Part shown: positions 1 through 5,475 of the stretch, piece by piece
Layout of the letters: every line of letters starts with the position of its first letter
Numbering within the stretch: the first letter of the stretch is position 1
DNA from: Gemmatimonadota bacterium
Lineage (GTDB): Bacteria; ARS69
Assembly: GCA_021604925.1 (NCBI GenBank)
Contig: BQJX01000171.1
Span: 1 to 6,458, forward strand
Length of the DNA stretch: 6,458 bases
Direction of reading: 5' to 3'
Translations under genes and position numbers: made by a program
The notes under the pieces: generated by a model
The model's database searches: none
The model's input: the letters and a program-made list of their open reading frames with translations, nothing else
What the model was told of the DNA's origin: nothing

Positions 1-1652
1 GCGGGCGGAGTGAGGCCCGGAGTCAGCCCCGATGTGGCGCCCGGCGTCAGCCCCGACGTGAGACCCGGCGTCGGTGTCGGCGTGGGGGAGGCCGTCGTCG
101 CGGCGCTGTCGACCGCGACGCTGCCGACCTCGGCGCCCGGAAGCGGCAGCGCCGGAGTCATCCCTTCGGACATGTCGCGTCCCTCAAAACGCGATTCGAT
201 CTCCACGCCTCCCGGGCGGCCGTAGCGGACGTAGATCTCGCCCTCGGTCGGGACCGGAATGGTCACGTGCCGTTCGCCGTGGAAGTTCGTCGTCTCCACG
301 ATGACGGGCGGCTGGGTGGCGGTGGAGTCGGCGTCCGGAGTGGTCTCGCCCGTCGAGGCCACGGTACGCGTCTCCACGCCGGGGCCCACGCTCGGCTCCG
401 TCGACGACGGCAGCGGGCGGCCGGTCCGGTCGTAGCCGGCACCGAACGAGAAGCGCGCGCCAACGGCCAGTGCGATGTTGTTCGTCAGTTGATCCGTGCT
501 CGACACGTCCTCGAGTTCGCCCTGACTGAAGAGGTAGTCCCGGGCGGACACGTCGAGCTTGATCCGATCGCCCAGCGTGAACGACAGGCCGCCGCCGACG
601 ATCAGCATCGTTCGGTCGTCGCGTCCGGCGCCCGTGCCATCGGTGAAGTCGTCGCCGAAGTCCAGCTGGCCCGCACCGACGATCACGTAGGGAATGCCGC
701 CCTGGCCGGCGTTGAGGTTGAACTGGGCCTCGCCGCCGTAGCTGTGGATGGGGTCCGTGTCGTCGAACTCGTGGGTCACGCCCCTCCAGTAGTAGCCGCG
801 CAGCCCGAAGAACGGTCCGAAGTCGAGTCCGGTTCGGATCCCGACGAAGTCCTGCGCGGAAAGGCCCACCTTGTCGTCGTAGCGGAGCGAACCCACGAAC
901 GGCTCGACCGGCACCGAGACTCCGCGGAGGCCGGAGCGGAATCGCTCGGCGACGGCGCGGTCGATCTCGGTCAGGCTGTCGCTGGAGTATCCACCGAGAG
1001 CGAAGTCCACGCCCGCGCCGACGGTCAGGCTGTGCCGCATCCGGTCCGCGTCGGGATCGGAGGGGAATCCCGGATCCGTGTCGCTGTTCGCGGCCAGATC
1101 GTACCGGTTGAGGCGCATGGCCGAGTCCTCGGCGTAGATCACGGCCTGGAGGCGGTCGATCCCGAAGCGGAACCCACCGCCGAGCTTCAGGTTGATCTGA
1201 TCGGTCTGGTCGCCGTCCGCGGTCTTCAGGTGAAGCACTCCGGCGCCCGCCTTGAGAAACGGGACGGTGGATCCGCGGCCGAGGTTCATCACCACGTCGG
1301 TTCCGTAGTTGCGCAGATCCACGTCCTGGTCGACGAGCGGCGCTCCGGCGGAGTCCGCCAGCGAGACCGAACCCAGGTCGGTCCTCACGCCATCGCGGAG
1401 CATGTAGTAGCCCTGCAGGCTCACGTACTTCCCGAAGTTGATCGACGAACGACCGCCCCAGAGTTCCGTATCCTTCAGGCCGAGTTCATCGCCCCAGCGC
1501 ACGATCTCGTAGGAAGGGGTCAGCGTGTAGCTGATGCCTTCGATCCCCGCGGCCCGCGCGGACAGGGGCCAAGCCGACGCGCCCAGCACGCAGGCAAGGG
1601 CCACGAGGGCACCGACCGTCCCGCCAAAGGTACGCAGTGATACTGGCATCAT
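1..1652 (-). CDS. Outer-membrane beta-barrel protein with Thr/Pro-rich C-terminal extension (partial, C-terminus off left edge)
   Basis: This reading frame is open from its start to the window edge, giving 550 visible residues and no stop. The start is a double ATG; the upstream one has GGAG six nt before it. Residues 1-35 form a signal peptide: basic start (SLR), hydrophobic core (VGALVALACVLGASA) and an SARAA-type cleavage region. Residues about 40-405 alternate short amphipathic strands (KYVSLQGYYML, TVPFLKAGAGVLHLK, FFGLRGYYWRGV, PYVIVGAGQLDFGDDF, RTMLIVGGGLSFTLG, RIKLDVSARDYLFS, NIALAVGARFSFGAG) with polar Asp/Gly-rich loops, as in a transmembrane beta-barrel. Residues about 406-550 are different: a Ser/Thr/Pro linker, a short conserved-looking segment (TIPVPTEGEIYVRYGRPGG, 464-482), then four-residue repeats. 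The missing C-terminus could hold a periplasmic domain such as an OmpA-like one, but none is visible. A sigma-54 promoter lies about 100 nt upstream. Exact family and cargo are unknown. Confidence 0.85.
   Translation of the reverse strand, partial: MMPVSLRTFGGTVGALVALACVLGASAWPLSARAAGIEGISYTLTPSYEIVRWGDELGLKDTELWGGRSSINFGKYVSLQGYYMLRDGVRTDLGSVSLADSAGAPLVDQDVDLRNYGTDVVMNLGRGSTVPFLKAGAGVLHLKTADGDQTDQINLKLGGGFRFGIDRLQAVIYAEDSAMRLNRYDLAANSDTDPGFPSDPDADRMRHSLTVGAGVDFALGGYSSDSLTEIDRAVAERFRSGLRGVSVPVEPFVGSLRYDDKVGLSAQDFVGIRTGLDFGPFFGLRGYYWRGVTHEFDDTDPIHSYGGEAQFNLNAGQGGIPYVIVGAGQLDFGDDFTDGTGAGRDDRTMLIVGGGLSFTLGDRIKLDVSARDYLFSQGELEDVSSTDQLTNNIALAVGARFSFGAGYDRTGRPLPSSTEPSVGPGVETRTVASTGETTPDADSTATQPPVIVETTNFHGERHVTIPVPTEGEIYVRYGRPGGVEIESRFEGRDMSEGMTPALPLPGAEVGSVAVDSAATTASPTPTPTPGLTSGLTPGATSGLTPGLTPP
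10..81 (-). repeat. 12-bp tandem repeat coding for TPGL/TSGL-type units
   Basis: On the plus strand the units begin at 10, 22, 34, 46, 58 and, less well conserved, 70. Each is close to GTSRGNCCCGRY; for example GTCAGCCCCGAT at 22 and GTCAGCCCCGAC at 46. Translated in the barrel gene's frame this gives TPGL-TSGL-TPGA-TSGL-TPGL-TPP (residues about 527-550), preceded by PTPTPTP. It looks like a flexible, surface- or periplasm-spanning linker. The in-frame 12-bp period allows copy-number change without a frameshift. The array may continue past the left edge. Confidence 0.75.
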
Positions 1653-1759
1653 CGAAATCTCCAGGAGTGTTCGCAGCGGTCCGCACGGGGCGGGAGGGGC
1701 TGCGAGGGGAAACCCAGCTGTCCGCGAGCCTGCTTCCGAGACCCGCCGCCTAGAGTCCC

Positions 1760-1776
1760 CGCAAGGGCGGTGCCAA
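1760..1776 (-). promoter_or_regulatory. Sigma-54 (-24/-12) promoter of the barrel gene
   Basis: The minus strand reads TTGGCACCGCCCTTGCG. This matches the sigma-54 consensus TGGCAC-N5-TTGC exactly, with GG of the -24 element at 1774-1773 and GC of the -12 element at 1762-1761. The predicted transcript start is near 1749, leaving a leader of about 97 nt before the ATG at 1652. The element sits in the gap between the activator gene and the barrel gene on the same strand, correctly oriented for the barrel gene. It is almost identical to a second element at 3474-3490. Promoter activity itself is not shown. Confidence 0.82.
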
Positions 1777-1794
1777 AGGACTCGGCAAACGTCG

Positions 1795-1816
1795 CCGTGC
1801 CGCGCAATCCATTGCG
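1795..1816. promoter_or_regulatory. Candidate activator-binding site: palindrome plus element shared with the other promoter region
   Basis: Positions 1803-1816 form a perfect inverted repeat, CGCAAT-CC-ATTGCG, centred about 60 bp upstream of the predicted sigma-54 transcript start. Overlapping it, the minus strand of 1795-1810 reads GGATTGCGCGGCACGG, which matches 14 of 16 positions with GGCTTGCGCGGCCCGG at 3412-3427, upstream of the second sigma-54 promoter. Fis-type HTH activators normally bind inverted repeats upstream of their promoters, though often further away (about 80-150 bp). Assigning this site to the neighbouring activator is inference. Confidence 0.4.
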
Positions 1817-1885
1817 ATGAAACGCGATTCGTGACAGTCGAGGAAGGGGCGGCGTGGCCGCGCCGAAGGTCGCAGGCAGCTGTTT

Positions 1886-1902
1886 CGGAGGGAATCCCTC
1901 CG
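1886..1902 (-). terminator. Hairpin behind the activator gene, possible weak terminator
   Basis: CGGAGGG-AAT-CCCTCCG forms a perfect 7-bp stem with a 3-nt loop, 25 nt past the stop codon of the activator gene. There is no T-tract after it on the minus strand (AAACAG follows), so it is not a canonical intrinsic terminator. The left arm recurs as TCGGAGGGAA at 1909-1918, making a 10-bp direct repeat with 1885-1894. It may be an mRNA 3'-end structure that separates the activator message from the barrel gene's own promoter. Confidence 0.35.
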
Positions 1903-1927
1903 GATCTGTCGGAGGGAAGGGCTCCTG

Positions 1928-3343
1928 TCAGCCCTTGAAGTCCTCTTTCCGGAGCCCGAGTTGCTGCATGCGGTCGAACAGGGATCGCGGGGTCATGCCG
2001 GCGTGCTGGGCGGTGTCGGCAATCCGGCCCTGGTGGCGCTTCAACACCTCGGTCAGGTAGCGCCGCTCGAACGCCAGTGCGATCTCCCTGCGGGCCTCCC
2101 GCAGCGGCTTCTCCAGCCAGCGCTCCAGCCCGGCGGCGCCTCCGCCCTCGTCGAGGAGGAAGCCGGCGGCGCCGCGGCGGGACGCCACCGTCTCCGGGAG
2201 ATCCCGCAGGGTGATCTCTTCGCCCGGACACAGCAGGACGGCGCGTTCCATCACGTTGATCAGCTCGCGCACGTTTCCCGGCCAATCGTAGGCGACCAGT
2301 GCCTCCATCGCCTCGCGCGTGATTCCGTAGAGGCGTCGGCGGAGCTTGATCCGGAAGATCTCGAAGTGGTTCTCCACCAGATCGGGGATGTCCTCGCGTC
2401 GCTCGCGGAGGGCGGGGGATGTCATCGTGACGACTGCCAATCGATAGTAGAGGTCCTCGCGAAGCCGCCCCTCTTCGATGTCCTCTTTCGGATCGCGGTT
2501 GGTGGCGGCCATCACGCGGGTGTCGACCTCGATCGTGTCCTCGGCGCCGACCGGTTGGATGTTCCGTTCCTGGAGGACGCGCAAGAGCTTGACCTGTACG
2601 TGGGTCGGCATGTCCCCGATCTCGTCCAGGAAGATGGTGCCGCGATGCGCGAGTTCGAAGTGGCCGCGATGGTCGCGATTGGCGCCGGTGAACGCCCCGC
2701 GCTTGTGGCCGAACAGCTGGCTCTCGAAGAGCGCCTCGGGAATGGCTGCGCAGTTCACCGCCACGAAGGGGCCGGCCGCGCGTTCGCCCCCCGTATGAAT
2801 GGCGCGTGCGAGCCACTCCTTGCCCACGCCCGTCTCGCCGAGAATCAGCAACGTGGTGTCGGAAGTGGCCACGCGCCGTGCCACGGCGATCAGCGACTGC
2901 ATCGCCGGACTCGACGTCACGAAGTCGCCGAGCCGGTACTCCTCCTGGGTTGCCAACTGGTGCTGCTCGGACGCCACCCGGCGGCGTTCGACGATCGTCG
3001 CGAGCGAGTCACGAAGCGAGCCGTCGGAAAGTTCGGGATCCAGGACGGTGAGGACCCCGGCGGCCTGGTAGCGGGCGCACGTTTCCGCGTCGGCGTGATT
3101 CAGCATCAGGAGAATGTCCGGGCTGCCCGGCAGTTCCCCGACCGCACGGATCGAGTCCAGGGCCGGCTCGGGCAACGTGGTCTCGTTCAGGAGAATCAGA
3201 TCCAGCGGCGATCCGGCCAGGCACTCCCAGAGCGACCCGCCCGGTTCCAGAGTGGAGATCAGGACGCCGGGACCCAGCAGCGCGTCCTTGATGCGCCGCT
3301 GCTCTTCCGGATCGTCGAGACCCGCCAGGACTCTCACCAACAT
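1928..3343 (-). CDS. Sigma-54-dependent transcriptional activator (NtrC type) with degenerate receiver domain
   Basis: The 471-residue protein is an enhancer-binding ATPase that remodels RNA polymerase-sigma-54 so the promoter can open. The start is the ATG at 3343, with GAGGGAG eight nt upstream; the frame stays open further upstream, but that stretch is low-complexity Arg/Pro/Gly sequence unlike any domain. Residues 1-120 have the fold pattern of a response-regulator receiver. The AAA+ domain runs from about 142 to 375: Walker A GETGVGKE (169-176), the sigma-54-contacting GAFTGA loop (216-221), Walker B TIFLDE (236-241), arginine-finger region LREDLYYRL (294-302) and WPGNVREL (354-361). A Fis-type HTH ends the protein (about 428-466, GRIADTAQHAGMTPRSLFDR). 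The receiver is abnormal: Asn53 replaces the phosphorylated Asp (LILLNETTLP), one acidic-pocket residue is Leu (AGLDDPEE), and the conserved Lys before Pro is Asp (VLDPEL, 100-105). Phosphorylation control is therefore unlikely. No kinase gene is adjacent. Both flanking regions carry sigma-54 promoters, its probable targets. Confidence 0.95.
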   Translation of the reverse strand: MLVRVLAGLDDPEEQRRIKDALLGPGVLISTLEPGGSLWECLAGSPLDLILLNETTLPEPALDSIRAVGELPGSPDILLMLNHADAETCARYQAAGVLTVLDPELSDGSLRDSLATIVERRRVASEQHQLATQEEYRLGDFVTSSPAMQSLIAVARRVATSDTTLLILGETGVGKEWLARAIHTGGERAAGPFVAVNCAAIPEALFESQLFGHKRGAFTGANRDHRGHFELAHRGTIFLDEIGDMPTHVQVKLLRVLQERNIQPVGAEDTIEVDTRVMAATNRDPKEDIEEGRLREDLYYRLAVVTMTSPALRERREDIPDLVENHFEIFRIKLRRRLYGITREAMEALVAYDWPGNVRELINVMERAVLLCPGEEITLRDLPETVASRRGAAGFLLDEGGGAAGLERWLEKPLREARREIALAFERRYLTEVLKRHQGRIADTAQHAGMTPRSLFDRMQQLGLRKEDFKG

Positions 3344-3370
3344 CGGAGGCTCTCCCTCTGAAGGGGGGAC

Positions 3371-3399
3371 ATCGTACTTCCGAAAGCATCGGCTGGGAA
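3371..3399 (-). promoter_or_regulatory. Possible housekeeping promoter of the activator gene
   Basis: The minus strand has TTCCCA (3399-3394), a 17-nt spacer, then TACGAT (3376-3371). Each hexamer matches 4 of 6 positions of the TTGACA/TATAAT consensus. The start would lie near 3364, giving a leader of about 20 nt that includes the ribosome-binding site. The match is modest and many high-GC lineages diverge from this consensus, so this is a candidate only. It would make the activator constitutive, with sigma-54 reserved for its targets. Confidence 0.3.
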
Positions 3400-3411
3400 G
3401 CGTCGGCGCCA

Positions 3412-3427
3412 GGCTTGCGCGGCCCGG
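3412..3427 (+). promoter_or_regulatory. Candidate upstream activator site for the rightward sigma-54 promoter
   Basis: GGCTTGCGCGGCCCGG matches 14 of 16 positions with the minus strand of 1795-1810, including an exact TTGCGCGGC core. Both copies read in the same direction relative to their sigma-54 promoters; the core ends 50 nt before the -24 element here and 22 nt before it at the other promoter. This copy lies between the activator's start codon and the promoter, so binding could also affect the activator's own transcription. In GC-rich DNA a match this short may be chance. Confidence 0.3.
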
Positions 3428-3473
3428 AGGCCGTTCCTGCGCGGGTTTCGCGGTCCGCAGATGCGACGGGCAC

Positions 3474-3490
3474 TTGGCATCGACCTTGCG
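3474..3490 (+). promoter_or_regulatory. Sigma-54 (-24/-12) promoter firing rightward
   Basis: TTGGCATCGACCTTGCG matches TGGCAC-N5-TTGC with one change (C to T at the last base of the -24 element) and exact GG/GC spacing (GG 3476-3477, GC 3488-3489). It agrees with the leftward element at 1760-1776 in 15 of 17 positions. The predicted start is near 3501, about 60 nt before a possible small ORF (3561) and about 326 nt before the DUF432-like gene (3827). It therefore probably drives the DUF432-MscS operon, possibly through the small ORF. Confidence 0.7.
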
Positions 3491-3560
3491 TGGGAAGGAG
3501 CGCGGTCGCGGCGTCGGGTCGACGGGCGACCGCCCGCACTCGCCACCGGGAGTTGAGATC

Positions 3561-3749
3561 GTGAAGCCAAACGAGGAGAAGGGGAGCAGGGGCGCGCTCC
3601 CCTCCGGGCCCGACCCGCGGAAGCCAGCGCCTGCGCCGGACCCGCCGGGCGCGGGACCACCCGGCACGGAACCGCCGCGCCGTCCTACCAGCGAGGACCC
3701 CGCGAGGCGGTTCGGGTGGAAGGGCCCGCCGCCGCGCCCCAAGCGGTAA
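3561..3749 (+). CDS. Possible small proline-rich protein (62 aa), unrecognised
   Basis: A GTG start at 3561 has GGGAG eight nt upstream and lies about 60 nt downstream of the predicted sigma-54 transcript start, which is the best argument that it is real. The product would be very rich in Pro, Gly, Arg and Lys (for example KPAPAPDPPGAGPPGTEPPR), with no hydrophobic segment, no signal peptide and no cysteine, and a basic end (FGWKGPPPRPKR). Codon third positions are mostly G or C, as expected for a gene here, but that also arises by chance in GC-rich DNA. It resembles no family known to me. The alternative is that this stretch is simply the untranslated leader of the operon. Confidence 0.35.
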   Translation: MKPNEEKGSRGALPSGPDPRKPAPAPDPPGAGPPGTEPPRRPTSEDPARRFGWKGPPPRPKR

Positions 3750-3762
3750 CGGCACCGGCAAT

Positions 3763-3778
3763 GCGGTGGCTCCACCGC
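3763..3778 (+). other. Hairpin between the small ORF and the DUF432-like gene
   Basis: GCGGTGG-CT-CCACCGC is a perfect 7-bp inverted repeat with a 2-nt centre, 13 nt after the stop of the possible small ORF and 48 nt before the GTG of the next gene. No T-tract follows, so it is not a standard terminator. It could be an RNA structure that lowers read-through or guards the downstream message, or a protein-binding palindrome in DNA. No clear housekeeping promoter was found between it and 3827. Confidence 0.35.
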
Positions 3779-3826
3779 GAGAATCATGCGAAGATCCCCG
3801 CCGATTGATCCACGTCGGGGGGAGCA

Positions 3827-4633
3827 GTGTCGCAGCAATGGTGGGGTGAGTACTCGCTCGAAGAAGGCGGCACCCGCTACTGGGAAATCGGCCCGCTTCG
3901 CTTCTGGGCCCGACGACTGCAGCAGGAGTGGCGCTTCGCGAGCATGGCGGCGGGCGACCACTCGGACGAACATCTCAATGTGGCCGCTCCCTCTCCCGCC
4001 GAACCCGACGAATCCGCCGAGAACATCCAGTTCGGGTTTCGGGAAGCTCATCCGACCCTGGAGCTGGGCCCGGCCTGTCCCGACCGACTCGTGGTGGTGA
4101 AGTCCGATCGCGAGCTCTTTGTGCCGCCGGGCGAAGAGATCTCGCTGTTCGTTTCCACCGGACTCTGGCTCCAGGTTCGGACCGGGGCTTCGCCCGCGCT
4201 GCTCTACGAGATCCCGTTTCGCCGACCCAGTGACACCTGGTTCGGACCGTCCACGCTGGTCGGGGAGCTGTGCTACTCGGCCCGCGTGAAGGTCCGGTTC
4301 CGACTGGAGGACGTGGTTCGTCGCCCGCACCGTGCGATCTCCGTCGTGAAGATCCGCAATCGTGCGAGCACCCAGCTGGCGTTGACGCGGTTGACGCTTC
4401 CGGTCCCGCTGCTCAGCCTCTATGGTTCCGAGGACGGCCAGCTCTGGACCGAGTCCATGACGCTGATCCGCGACGCCGATGGAGAGCACGCGGAGGTCAA
4501 GCTGGGACGGGGCGCGCCCCGCGAAGCACACGGAGCCAAGAAGCTCACCGGACCGCGACGCCAGCCCCAGAAGGGCGTGCTCCTGCGGTCGTTCGCGAGT
4601 CTGCTGCGCCGCGACAGGGGAGTGGAGTTTTGA
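3827..4633 (+). CDS. DUF432-like protein, cytosolic, partner gene of the MscS channel
   Basis: The 268-residue protein has no signal peptide or membrane segment. Its pattern resembles the DUF432 family of unknown function: a Trp-rich start (QQWWGEYSLEEGGTRYWEIGPL), a VPPGEEISLFVSTGLWLQV strand region (99-117), and the block TWFGPSTLVGELCYS (137-151) followed by predicted beta strands. The last 35 residues are basic (KKLTGPRRQPQKG, RRDRG) and may touch membrane or nucleic acid. The start is the GTG at 3827; the purine-rich GGGGGGAG (3817-3824) sits unusually close, about 2 nt away, but no other in-frame start fits better without removing the conserved-looking N-terminus. Its stop overlaps the start of the MscS-family gene by 4 nt, so the two are translationally coupled. 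From memory, DUF432 genes are found beside MscS genes elsewhere; a role in channel gating or assembly is inference. Confidence 0.75.
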   Translation: MSQQWWGEYSLEEGGTRYWEIGPLRFWARRLQQEWRFASMAAGDHSDEHLNVAAPSPAEPDESAENIQFGFREAHPTLELGPACPDRLVVVKSDRELFVPPGEEISLFVSTGLWLQVRTGASPALLYEIPFRRPSDTWFGPSTLVGELCYSARVKVRFRLEDVVRRPHRAISVVKIRNRASTQLALTRLTLPVPLLSLYGSEDGQLWTESMTLIRDADGEHAEVKLGRGAPREAHGAKKLTGPRRQPQKGVLLRSFASLLRRDRGVEF

Positions 4634-5475
4634 GCGACTGGTTCGCCGGATCTTCGATCGAGGGTCTCATCGGCATCGAACGTGTCTTCGCGGTTCTGCG
4701 GGCGCTCGCGGTGCTGGTGGTCGGGATGCTGCTCGCGCGTCTGGCCGCCGCCGCCATGGGCCGGGTCCTGGAAGGCCGGCTGCGCCGGCAGGAAGCCATC
4801 CTGGTCCGGCGGTTCACGTTCTACGCGCTCTTCGGGCTGGTCGTGGCCACCACGCTCCACCAGCTCGGCTTCCACCTGGGCGTGTTGCTCGGCGCGGCCG
4901 GCGTTCTCACGGTGGCGCTGGGCTTCGCTTCGCAGACGTCCGCGTCCAACCTGATCAGCGGGTTGTTCCTCATCGCGGAGCGCCCTTTCGTGATCGGCGA
5001 CGTGATCACGGTGGACGCCGTGACCGGCGAGGTGCTGTCCATCGATCTCCTGTCCGTCAAGCTCCGCACCTTCGACAATCTCTACGTGCGCGTGCCGAAC
5101 GAGAGCATCATCAAGTCGCGCGTGACGAACATGACGCACTTCCCGATTCGACGTGCGGACCTCAAGATCGGCGTTGCGTACCGCGAAGATCTGGCCCGGG
5201 TGGAGGAGATCCTGTATGAGGTTGCGGACCTGAACCCGCTCTGTCTGGACGAGCCCAAACCGCTCTTCATCATCAGTGCGTTCGGGGACTCCGCCCTCGA
5301 GATGCAGTTCTCGGTCTGGACCAAGCGGGAGAACTTCCTGGAAATGCGCAATTCGCTCTGGCGGGACATCAAGGTGGCGTTCGATGCGGCCGGGGTCGAG
5401 ATTCCGTTCCCGCATGTGTCCGTCTACGCCGGGTCGCAGACGGAACCGATTCCCGTTCGCGTGACCCACTCCTAG
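4630..5475 (+). CDS. mscS: MscS-family mechanosensitive ion channel
   Basis: The 281-residue inner-membrane protein should form a homoheptameric pore that opens under membrane tension and releases solutes on osmotic downshift. Residues about 18-43 (TM1) and 62-80 (TM2) are hydrophobic. TM3 is the Gly/Ala-rich pore helix, LLGAAGVLTVALGFASQ (86-102), followed by TSASNLISGLFLIAERPF (103-120), the family signature. The cytoplasmic beta domain follows (VIGDVITVDAVTGEVLSIDLLSVKL), then VRVPNESIIKSRVTNMT (153-169) and the alpha/beta end domain closing with AGVEIPFPHVSVY (254-266). The GFASQ...ERPF form is nearer the broad YbiO/MscM-like branch than E. coli MscS itself, so the symbol is family level. 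The frame is open further upstream, but the TTG at 4630 has GGGGAG seven nt upstream and overlaps the previous stop as TTGA. Length is close to that of E. coli MscS (286). It is complete. Confidence 0.95.
   Translation: MSDWFAGSSIEGLIGIERVFAVLRALAVLVVGMLLARLAAAAMGRVLEGRLRRQEAILVRRFTFYALFGLVVATTLHQLGFHLGVLLGAAGVLTVALGFASQTSASNLISGLFLIAERPFVIGDVITVDAVTGEVLSIDLLSVKLRTFDNLYVRVPNESIIKSRVTNMTHFPIRRADLKIGVAYREDLARVEEILYEVADLNPLCLDEPKPLFIISAFGDSALEMQFSVWTKRENFLEMRNSLWRDIKVAFDAAGVEIPFPHVSVYAGSQTEPIPVRVTHS
5472..5475. other. Shared CTAG: stop codons of two convergent genes
   Basis: The palindrome CTAG supplies TAG to the channel gene on the plus strand (5473-5475) and TAG to the TamB-like gene on the minus strand (5474-5472). 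The coding regions overlap by 4 bp, so there is no intergenic space and any terminator of either gene must lie inside the other gene. Confidence 0.95.

Noticed and set aside
267..1640. Long plus-strand open frame (457 codons) opposite the barrel gene
   Set aside because: The opposite strand has a signal peptide, barrel strands and a strong upstream promoter; the plus-strand translation is Val/Arg/His/Glu-rich with no recognisable domain.
1961..3361. Long plus-strand open frame (466 codons) opposite the activator gene
   Set aside because: It is the antisense shadow of a gene whose AAA+ and HTH motifs are unmistakable; the shadow has no domain features.
3334..3660. Minus-strand 108-codon frame in the divergent control region
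   Set aside because: Arg/Pro/Ala-rich low-complexity translation with no promoter or leader in the right place; it also overlaps the start of the activator gene.
3749..3776. Possible third sigma-54 promoter on the minus strand near GCAATGCGGTGGCTC
   Set aside because: TTGC is present, but the -24 position reads GAGCCA rather than TGGCAC, so the essential GG is missing at the right spacing.
3344..4531. N-terminal extension of the activator frame by about 396 residues upstream of 3343
   Set aside because: The frame is open by chance in GC-rich DNA; the sequence is low-complexity, runs antisense through the DUF432-like gene, and the ATG at 3343 with a good ribosome-binding site begins exactly where the receiver-like domain starts.
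4270..4629. 120-codon upstream extension of the MscS-family gene
   Set aside because: It lies wholly inside the DUF432-like gene in another frame and encodes Arg/Pro-rich sequence; the TTG at 4630 has a proper ribosome-binding site and gives the usual family length.
4420..5469. Minus-strand open frame (349 codons) opposite the MscS-family gene
   Set aside because: It is antisense to clear MscS signatures, and its composition (Arg, Glu, His, Asp rich without structure) is typical of GC-rich shadow frames.
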